DNA of 64,000 nt, from contig NW_004955404.1 in the NCBI RefSeq assembly GCF_000276665.1, positions 30,650,452 through 30,714,451 on the forward strand, read 5' to 3'. Of this stretch, positions 55,623-64,000 are shown in pieces (position 1 is the stretch's first letter; each line of letters starts with the position of its first letter). Made by a program: the position numbers and the translations under genes. The notes under the pieces were generated by a model. The model did no database searches. It saw nothing but the letters and a program-made list of their open reading frames with translations, and was not told the origin of the DNA. This DNA comes from Chinchilla lanigera. Lineage: Eukaryota > Chordata > Mammalia > Rodentia > Chinchillidae.

Positions 55623-56454
55623 GAATGTTTGATTATTATAATACACACTTTTGTGTCAGTCTAAAACATTGAATTTTAGAACTGAGTAACATTATTGACA
55701 TTTTTATGTAAAATGTAAAAGTTATCTCTTTCTCCACGCTTTACTTTTCTTTGTTAGCACTATATTGTATCAAAAGTTGTAACCAGAGATTAAGAGTAAA
55801 GACCTGAGCCCTTCTTCTGAGTTTGATTGCTAGATCTTACATTTAAATTTCTTTTTGAAATTTCTGTAGAGCTTTCATCCAGTGCTTTGTCAGCTGTGAG
55901 TAGGAGTAAGGAAAAAAAAGATCACCATTATCAGCCAGAGATAATATTTAGGAAAAACTTTGTTAGGAAAAAAGTTGAATCTTAGTTGGGTTGCCAGGTG
56001 AATTTTAAGTGACCATGGCTATAAAAAGAGCACTGATGAAAAAAAAAAAAAAAAAAGAGCACTGATGAAGGATTTCCAGAAAATCTGATATCTTTGCTGT
56101 GACATACAGTGTTTGTTATCAACTATCCACATGAAATTAAGAAGTGATTTAAATACCAGCTAAATTCCCACATGATGCTTTTTATTAGAAAAGAACATTA
56201 CTTTTTGGATAGCATTGCAGATGTAATTTCAGGTTAATCTTTTGAAGATGAAATTCAAGTGTATGTTTACTTTAGGACATCAGAGATGATGGTTCAGTTG
56301 AAAGTTATTGTGGATTTGCTCAAGCTATTGATGAATGTGTACTGGAAAATATCTATTAAATTAGTAGTATGCTCATTAGTCCAGCTTCCTATGAATCCCC
56401 CAACTAGAATCAAGCACTATTGTGTCCAAAGTCTCTCACAAACAAGCAAATAGA
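55623..56454. other. Unique stretch around the poly(A) insertion
   Basis: Nothing else recognised. The 64-codon frame at 56259-56453 has no known similarity. Confidence 0.4.
56023..56069. mobile_element. Poly(A)-only insertion flanked by an 18-bp direct duplication
   Basis: AAAAAGAGCACTGATGAA is present at 56023-56040 and 56052-56069, with nothing but A's (56041-56051, merging with neighbouring A's) between. Pure A-tract plus duplication is what a target-primed insertion that copied only a poly(A) tail would leave. Local tandem duplication is the alternative. Confidence 0.65.
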
Positions 56455-57410
56455 TGTAGAGGTAGACTACCTAGAGGTAGAGCTAGACTACATAACAATA
56501 ATAGCTGGGGGCTTTAATACCCGACTTTCAGTAACGAGTGGCTCATCCAGACAGAAACCGAACTAAAAAACAGCACAGCTAAATTGTACCCTCTATGAAA
56601 TGGGCTGAATTTGAACAATGTATTCAGCAACTAGAGTACACAACCTTGTCATCAGTGCATGGAACAATCTCTAGGATAGACCATGTGCTAGGTCACAAAG
56701 CAGCCCTCAATAAATTTTTATAGCTTAAAATTGTTTCAAGTACATATATGTTCTGACCCCAATGCAGTACAACTAGAGAGCAACAGAAAGAGAAACTTTG
56801 GAAATTACCAAAATACATGGAAATTTTAACAACTGACTTTTGAACCACTTATGGCTCAACTAACAAATCAAGACAGAAATTTCAAAACACCTATGAGAGA
56901 CAATGAAAGCAGTATTAAGGGAAGTTTATAACAATCAACACATACATCTAAAAAGCAGACAAAACTCAAACCACCCATCACTCTTCTCAAGCAGAAAGCG
57001 TCAAAAGCCAAAATTAGTGAAAGGAAAGAAATAATACAGATGTCAGAAATAAATAAAATAGAGATTAAAAATGCAAACAACCAATGATAGAAAGGACTGC
57101 TTCTCCACAGAGATAAACAGAATGGAGAAATCCTTCACTAGCCTAAGAGAAACAGAGGGAAGAATCAAATAAATAAAACCACAAATAAAAAGGAGACACA
57201 ATAATGGACATCACAGAAGCACAAAGAATCATCAGAGATTACTATGAGGAACTAGATGCCAAGAAATTTGATAACCTAGGAAAAATGGAAAACTCCTGAA
57301 CACATTTACCTTACCAATACTGCAGCACAAAGAAATTTTTTAAAATCTAGACACACTACTAACAAGTGATAGAATTGAATCAGCAATAAAAAGTGTAAAA
57401 ATAGTTCACG
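56455..57410 (+). mobile_element. Old L1 ORF2 fragment, sense
   Basis: Begins near the end of the endonuclease domain: ATAATAGCTGGGGGCTTTAATACCCGACTTTCAG reads IAGGFNTRLS-like, the GDFNT motif with one Asp changed to Gly. It runs through the EN-RT linker, with GACCATGTGCTAGGTCACAAAG and the ACAATGAAAGCAGTATTAAGGG block. It ends before the RT. The copy is older than the two large L1s and has many stops. The frame 56868-57080 (minus) is accidental. Confidence 0.85.
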
Positions 57411-57576
57411 TAAACTGGATGCTCCAAACACTGCCTATCTCTGGCCATTCTTTCATACCACAATGGTTTATACAGAGCTTCCCATCATGTGTGAGATGCC
57501 ACATCCTCCTCCTTCTTCTGTTCTTGTACACATTGTTGTAGTAAATATGTTCTTTCCTATGAGATGTGTTAACTTC

Positions 57577-57935
57577 ACGATACTGTAACCGAGTATCCAA
57601 GAAATTTACTTACATAGAGAAAAGTTTTCTTTTGGCTTATGGTTCTGGGGTTCCAGACCAAGATTATGTTGCCCAGTGGCTGGGAGTCTCTGCCGAGGGT
57701 GGCATATCATGGCAAGAGTTTGTGGTAGAGCATGATTGCTTATGTCATGAGCCAGGAAACAGAAGAGAGATTCAGAAGGTAGCTGAGTCCCCCAGCTCCC
57801 TTTGAAGGCATGCCCCCAGTGACCTAAGGACCCCTCACTAGCCCCACAAACTTCACAGCACTTCCTAATAGCAACACTCTGGGAACCAATTTGTGAAAAC
57901 ATGGAGGTTTGAGGAACAATACCCCTATTCAGCTA
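57577..57935 (-). mobile_element. MaLR LTR (MLT1/MST-like), antisense
   Basis: Minus-strand order includes GGTTCCCAGAGTGTTGC, GGTCCTTAGGTCACTGGGGGCATGCC, CTCTGCCATG-like text, and an end with TAAGCCAAAAGAAAAC. No internal region is adjacent. Frames 57566-57805 and 57606-57902 lie in it. Confidence 0.82.
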
Positions 57936-60900
57936 CAGTAGATTTTTTGAATGTTGATTAATCTTGGAATTTTTGAAAGAAAGGTTGAGGCAAATGCAGG
58001 GCAGAATCAGAGAAGAGGAAGTATTTTAAAAAGAAGCAACTAAAGTCTGACTTAAACATTTATTTCTTTACAATTTATATCTTGCACCCAAGCTCTCATT
58101 ATTTACTTGGTTATGTGATTTAATAATGATATCACATTTAATTTGTGCAAAGCATGGTCCCAAGTGCTTTGCAGACAGTTACTTCATTGCTGCTGTGTTG
58201 CGGAACAAAGCTATCTTCCATATTCTGGTTCCTTCATGTCGCCATGCATTCGGTAAAAGGCTACACCTCCTGGAAGTCTTGTAGTTGAGAAGAATGAGGA
58301 GTTTAAGCCTTGAGATTACGCCATCAATTAAAAACTTCTATAAATACATGATTTTCAAAAACCGTTGATTTTTCATTTATTTTTAGATCAACATTCCGTA
58401 TTTTATAAGAACTTTCTCTGTGTTAGAAACTGTGCTACCCCTGAGACCTACTACCAGAATGTCAAATTCTCTGTGCCTGAACTTGGCCTCCCTTCCCTTG
58501 TTGTTATTTGCTGCTATGTAGTTCTCCCTACTTTAAATAAACCTTTCCACAGCTACTATGTAATTTGTCATAAAAATACATTTAATCTATTCCAAATTCC
58601 TTTCTTTTGCCTATGAGACCATTTACTATGTGTCTGTAGCCTAGATTGTTACCCTAAAAGCTAAATGCTGACCTCCCACTACACAGACCCCGGCCCTGGC
58701 CATTGGAAATACCCACAGGAGTATCTCATCTGAAGTGCCCTCTTCTTTCACAGCTCCTGTCTTTGCATTGGTTCTTCCTCTACTTTTCTTTTTTATTGCT
58801 TATGAGGCAAGAGACTGCACTTAATCCTTAAAGAAACACATGTATTTCATGCAGTTTCACTACAAATGTTATATATTTAAACTATTGTAATAAAGAAATG
58901 GGGTCAAGGGAGAGGAGCCAACAGCCCCAGGCTGCAGGACTAATAATGGATGGTGAAAGCTGTGAGCTGCTCCTAGTATCCTACAAGATCCTTTATTATT
59001 TGTGAAATTGCTTGGAAACACATCACTGAGCTAGTGACCACAAAAAATGATCAGTCAGGTGGGTTGAATGCAAAAGACCAGGGCGCAGATGTTCAGGCCC
59101 TTGGTGCAAGTGGCATAGGTCCAAGCATTCTTAAGGACCAAATGCTGCATTCTGCGAGGAAACCAATTTTGCAGAATTGGCTTTTACTATCTCCTCTAAA
59201 CTCCCATATCATTTTGTGCATGTTTACTTTTTCATTTATATCATATTTTACATGTTTGCAAGTTCCTAATTAGGCTCTGAGCTTCTCAAGTTTGCAAATT
59301 TTATCATCTACATTTTTGTTTCATCAGCACTCTGCAAAGAAAAGATCACCAACAAAACAACAGAAATTAAAATACTAATAAATAAACCTAGTGAAAGATA
59401 TTCAGACAACATGTACATGAACATTCCCCTAAGGGACATGATGTAAACCTGAAAAAAATAAAACGTTGCACCCTATTTTGAATAAGAAAAAAGAATTCTT
59501 ACTGAAAACTTCCCCAAAATTAAAGAACTAATTCATTTATATAGTAACTAAAAATCAAGGTTTTTTTAAAAACTTGACAAAATTAAATAAAAATCAACAT
59601 GTGAGAACATTTTAGAACATTCTAATATAGAAAAATAAGTGAATAATTTTTATTGTTTTAAAACTTACAAAGCTAAAATATTTTGATAATAGTGAATACA
59701 CAAATCAAAGAAACTGAAAGAAACAGACTCATAAGTACTATCAAGTATTTGATGAAGAATTTAAACTTACTGAGGAACTGATAGACTATTCAGAAAGTTC
59801 ATTCAGCTAGTTCTTTTGGAAGAAAAAATAAAGCTGAATGCCTAGTGAATGCTTTATTCTAAAATAAATATTAGGAATATAAGTATTTAAATATAAAAAT
59901 TATAAAAGCATGTGAAAAAATTATTTAAATTTTGTTTTATTTTTCATAGAAGGTTTAGATCTGCTGTTTTATTGAACAGCAGGGTGATTATAGTAACAAT
60001 AATATATGTTTTATTTTTCTAAGAGTAGGAAAACTAACTGGAGAAAAGGAACTGGGAATAGGAATGAGAGAATGACAAACAGGAAAAGCTTCTGAGAGAT
60101 AGGAGGGGTCCTGAATGTGTTGCAACCATAATACATATTTTATTGTCTAAAACTTTTGCAGTAGTGAAGACTTTTTCTAGTTCATATGCTAAGTGGGAAA
60201 ATCATAAATTGGATCGCATAAGTAATTATAACTTTTGTATTCCAAAAACCTCACCTGCCCAAAAAATGATAATTGTGAAAAACATTTGAAAAATATAAAA
60301 TATATGCCAGATAAATGTCATATTCTCCTAATACACAAAAAATTCTACAAAGATAAAAATGAGCAAACACCTAAAGCAACATTTTGCTCAAAAAATTTTT
60401 TAAAAGCAAGAAACCAGGATACTAAAATTCATTAATTATGCAAATTTAAATGACAATGAGACATCAATTTTGCCTATCATATAGAAATGCAAAAATGTTA
60501 TATAATAGCCAGAGATGGCTACAATAAGCAAGTATTTTCAGATTGTGTTGAAAAACAATTTGAAAAATATGATTTCTTGTGAGTCAGAAATCCTACCTTC
60601 CACTCGTAGGATTTAACAGTTTTACTCCTACAGTTATACAAAGGTATATATGTACAAAGGGGTTCACTCATGCTCAGAGAGAGACACACATGGATGTTCA
60701 ATATGGAAAGTACCCCCAATATCTATGTGTTGTGCTATTTTGCAGCTGTGATTAGAAATGCATGCATGTGGCTGCTGAAAGCAATAGTGACCAATATATT
60801 AGTAAGAAACAAAAATTGTAAAACAACTGCTTTTGTAAATAAAAGAGTTATATATATAAAATACATGCACATTTTTCTGCAAAGATAAACATGAAACTGC

Positions 60901-62043
60901 TAATATGGTTAGCTTTCAACCATGACAATAGGTTGGGAAGGGACATGGCTAGGAGACAGAATCACGCTGCCTGCTCCTGCATGGTTTGAATTATTTTAAC
61001 AAACCTGACAAAAGATTTTTTTAAATAGATTTTTTTTCTTAAAAAATGGCAGCACTTCTTACCTCTGTCACTCTAGGCTGAGACAGTCATCCAGGAATAA
61101 CTTGTTTGTTCTAAGACACCATGTGTCTTTCTGGTAAATGGTGGATCTGGAAATCGAAATATTCATGCTCACTGATGTGACAAATCCCTTTGGGGGGCTA
61201 ATTTTGATATTTATAGTTTGCTCTGACAGAAATATTGAAATCTTCCTTTGCATATTACAGCAAGGATGTTTCTGGCATAAACAGAGGCTCTGGCTGCTGC
61301 AGTAAAGGATGGATGCCTCCTCCAGGAGTGGCAGCAAGCTGGCACTGAACAGCACCATTTACTTTGGCATTGTGTGCGTGATACTGTTTTCTTAGTCTTT
61401 GCTTTCTGCACTTCCCTTTGGGTTTGGCAGAAACACGGATTTCACAGCATTATCATTCTCTCTGTAGCTTCCTGGTAAGATAAAAAGGGGGAAATGCTGC
61501 CTTTCTATGTGATGTAATTGCCAAACATGGAAGCTTGGCTCAAAACAGTGTAATTACAGGTGCAACTAATTAGATGATTGACTTGTCATTATTATGCTTA
61601 GTCAGAACTGTGGAAAGTGAGAGGGAGAGAGGGACAGAGAGCAAGAGAGAGGGAGAGAGAGACAAAAAGAGACTGAGGTTGGTTCTTTCTATTGTCTTTT
61701 TGCTCTCCAGGAGAATTTGTTTCAGGGCAGCTTCACTTATTTGAGTCAAAAAAAAGTAGAGCTCAGCCACCAAGCTTCCCAGTAAGAACAGGATAAATAC
61801 TGAAAATTTCTAGCTATGTTTTCTTATTTAAGTTCCACACCATTACTTAATGATAATTTCTCCCCCAAATAATGGCAGTTTTAAAAAGTGACAATTTTGT
61901 AAAGCTAAATTTAGTGATAACACTTAGACAAAGAGCTATATGTATAGTGATAGCTTTAAAAATCTGTGGCTGTCATACTAAATTTTAGCTTGTACTCATA
62001 ATATGAAGTGTTCTTCATAAAACAGGAAAACAAAGATGCAATC
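57936..62043. other. Long mostly unique stretch
   Basis: Weak MIR-like sequence near 58130-58210 (TGGTCCCAAGTGCTTTGCAGACAGTTAC) and a weak L2-like part near 59250-59350. A purine-rich GAGA tract lies at 61617-61676. The stretch 61070-61600 is less AT-rich and holds clustered homeodomain-type motifs. No gene recognised; all frames are under 100 codons. Confidence 0.4.
61617..61676. repeat. Purine-rich (GAGA)n tract
   Basis: GAGAGGGAGAGAGGGACAGAGAG-type run, impure. It produces a Ser/Leu-rich antisense frame (61570-61773) that is not a gene. Confidence 0.9.
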
Positions 62044-62263
62044 AAGAGTAAAATATTGGCCACTCCTCCCTTTTGCTCTTGTTGCTTTGCTGCTTTCTGC
62101 TGCCATGAACTGTTGCCCTCTGCCATGTGCCACTCTGCCTTAGAGCCCACTGAATATGGACTAAAACCTCGACAAACTGTAAGCTAAATAAAACCTTTCC
62201 TTCCTTCGTTTTGGGCTTTGAGTATTTTGTCCCAGCAATGAGAGAAAAGTAACCAAAACAACC

Positions 62264-62935
62264 GTGGACTGCAAAGATAGAGCTGAGGAGATCCCCATTG
62301 CTGAGAAGGGACAGGAGAATATAAAAGATGGCTTGAGGGCATCACAAGGAGTAGCAAGTCTCCACCCTCTGCAGCCTCAAACAGTAAAAGTGAAAGACTT
62401 TGCTTTGAGGAGAAAGCCACAGAGCACCGTGTTTCAGAATGGTGGCATTTGTTCCTCAAAATCAGTTTCAGCGTGCTCAGTGATCCAGGCATTCAACCCC
62501 TACAGCCAACAGAGAAAAAGTCCTGGCTACTGCTCCAGCTGGCAGCTGACCTTGACATCATTCACGGGGCACTGGTTTTAGGTGCATGCAAAATGCAAGA
62601 GTTCTGAGGTTTAAAAGGCTTCCACCTAAATTTCAAAAAAGGCCTGGGAGGCCAGGCAGTGTGCCCCTGAGAGGGCAGTATGTAAAGCTGTGAATGTAAA
62701 GCAAACGGTGCAGTACAGACCGCAGAAGTTTACAAAAGCCAGGAACATGGATTCTGAGAAATTTGCAAGGAAGGAACAAAGCAGGCCTAAGAGAAAAGCC
62801 ATGGGAGCTATAACCACCAGAAGTGCCGTGGGGGCAGAGCCGCATGTGGCCTTTAGAGCTCACAATTTACCACAGATTGCTTCAGATGTTCCCCATGAAA
62901 CTATAGGCCATAATGTTTGCCCTGCTGGATTTTAG
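62264..62935 (+). other. Non-coding MaLR internal region
   Basis: Frames 62264-62581 (105 codons) and 62690-62935 (81 codons) on plus, and others on minus, fall within the MaLR internal sequence. No zinc knuckle, protease or RT motif is present, consistent with non-autonomous MaLR. I do not regard them as genes. Confidence 0.6.
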
Positions 62936-63348
62936 ACTTGCTTTGGTCCCAATGCTTTATATCCTCCTGTTTATACCTTTTGGAATGGTAATGTTTATCT
63001 TATACCATTAAATGTTAAAAGTGTTTAATTTTTCATTTGTACAGGGGCTCATAGTTAAGAGTTTATCTTTCCTCTTGGAGGAGACTTGGGGCTTAGACTT
63101 TTCAGCAATACCGAAATTGTTAGGACTTTGGCAATTTAGAGATGGACTAAAATATCTTTTGCATAAAGGGATGTAAATGAGTCTTTGTGGGGCCAGGGGT
63201 GGAATGTTATGGTTTGTGTCCAGATGTACCCCCAAAGCCTCATGCAGTCATAGGGTGGGCTTCTAGGGTTTTTGATTGGTTCATGGTCCAGTGCTGGGAT
63301 TATGGGTGTGAGTGCTACCCCTACCCTGGGTAGGGCACCCTGCACCCA

Positions 63349-63356
63349 ATATAAGG
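63349..63356 (+). promoter_or_regulatory. TATA-like box of MaLR U3
   Basis: ATATAAGG lies 29 bp upstream of the position equivalent to the 5' end of the processed copy, the usual TATA-to-start distance. This supports the inferred transcription start. Confidence 0.7.
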
Positions 63357-63717
63357 CAGGGAAAGAGGCTTGCTCTCGGCTAATCCTCCCTTTTGCTCTT
63401 GTTACTTTTGCTGTTTTTTACCACCATAAACTATTGCCCTCTGCCATGTGCCACTTTGCCTTGGAGCCAGCTAACATGGACTAAAACCTTCACAAACTGT
63501 GAGCTAAATAAACTTTTCCTTCTTTAAAAAAAAAGAGTAAAATATCAGCTATCAGTAAATATCAGCTAATCACTTCTATCTCATTTTCTGGAATTAAACT
63601 CAGTTATTATATTCTTAAATATTGTATTTTTGTCAGAGCTTGACTTCCATGGTTAAGTTTTTTTGTATTTTCATTGGTTTTGAAAGGATTTGTAATTACT
63701 TATTAAAGCATTTTTAT

Positions 63718-63810
63718 CGGTGCTGGGGATTTAGCTCAGCGACAAAAGCGCCTGCCTGGCATGCGTAAGGTCGTGAGTTCGGATCCCGATACCGGAGAAA
63801 AACCAAAAAA
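63718..63810 (+). mobile_element. ID SINE, sense, 12-bp target duplication
   Basis: TGCTGGGGATTTAGCTCAG (A box), GTGAGTTCGGATCCC (B box), ATACCGGAGAAAAACC and an A tail. AAGCATTTTTAT (63706-63717) and AAGCGTTTTTAT (63811-63822) differ at one base. Confidence 0.96.
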
Positions 63811-63822
63811 AAGCGTTTTTAT

Positions 63823-64000
63823 GAAAACTGTTTCAAAATCCTTGTCAGATAATTCCAATATTTGATTCATCATGGTGTTGACACTGATTGTTTTTTTCTT
63901 GGTATGATAGGTTACATTTAATTATATTGCAGATTTTTTTGAACAATATGTCGTCTTTTATTTTAATAGGCAGTAACCTGCTTAAATTCAACAAAGATTT
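63823..64000. other. Unique or L1-related AT-rich flank
   Basis: No clear assignment. T-rich text such as GACACTGATTGTTTTTTTCTTGG is not diagnostic. Confidence 0.3.

Larger units (their letters stand above)
62057..63532 (+). mobile_element. MaLR element inserted as processed RNA (R-U5-internal-U3-R-polyA)
   Basis: The left end starts at the R region, not at U3: 62057 aligns with about 63378, 29 bp downstream of an ATATAAGG TATA-like box (63349) in the right LTR. R (62057-62207) has AATAAA at 62187. U5 ends AACCAAAACA at 62260. The internal part (62261-63204) has no gag or pol coding, as in MaLR elements. A polypurine tract (63189-63204) precedes U3, which starts TGTTATGG at 63205. The right copy stops 13 bp after AATAAA (63507-63512) in a pure A-tail (63526-63534), without U5. 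AAGAGTAAAATAT flanks it at 62044-62056 and 63533-63545. These features match L1-driven insertion of a polyadenylated MaLR transcript rather than integrase. Confidence 0.9.

Noticed and set aside
62264..62935. Frames of 105 and 81 codons as retroviral or host genes
   Set aside because: They lie in the internal region of a MaLR element, which has no gag or pol coding, and carry no recognisable motif.

Overview
This is nuclear DNA from a placental mammal, most likely a rodent. It carries ID SINEs (tRNA-derived, tailed with AAAAACCAAAAAA-like A-rich ends), B1 SINEs (7SL-derived), ID-B1 composites of the B4 type, MaLR LTRs, MIR and MER5A relics, and many L1 copies of several ages. No B2 SINE was recognised, and the ID consensus has an unusual CCGGTACCGG 3' end, so a non-murid rodent is more likely than mouse or rat (inference). 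Base composition is AT-rich and CpG-poor, as in a gene desert or a long intron. I see no protein-coding host gene. The longest open frames (156 and 158 codons) belong to a dead L1, and the frames outside repeats are short and resemble no family I know.

Layout: 1-1.5 kb holds an L1 3' end and a 5'-truncated, internally deleted L1 with a 13-bp target duplication. 1.6-11 kb is mostly ancient antisense L1M pieces plus one MaLR LTR. 11.3-12.9 kb is an older sense L1 3' half. 15.3-15.9 kb holds a MER5A and an antisense MaLR LTR. 15.97-21.96 kb is a nearly full-length sense L1 (5'UTR, ORF1, ORF2, 3'UTR) with a B1 inside ORF2. 22-32.8 kb is mostly unique sequence with scattered SINEs and two MaLR LTRs. 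32.83-39.29 kb is a nearly full-length antisense L1 with two ID insertions. Its 3'UTR contains a CpG-rich retroviral gag-pro fragment and about four copies of a ~100-bp tandem repeat. 39.3-54 kb is unique sequence with ID, B1 and MIR copies, microsatellites and a solo LTR. 54-64 kb holds MaLR LTRs, an old L1 fragment, a poly(A)-only insertion, and a MaLR copy whose ends show it was inserted as a processed RNA.

The elements share one biology. L1 supplies the endonuclease and reverse transcriptase, and the B1, ID, MaLR-RNA and short A-tailed insertions carry the 9-18 bp duplications and A tails that L1 target-primed reverse transcription leaves. Both large L1s have broken reading frames, so nothing here appears able to move on its own. 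The most notable signals are the gag-pro segment inside an L1 3'UTR (33.3-33.7 kb), the R-to-R processed MaLR copy (62.06-63.53 kb), and the variable ~100-bp repeat in this L1 lineage's 3'UTR.

All family names rest on recognising sequence by eye, without database searches, so boundaries without a quoted duplication are approximate.
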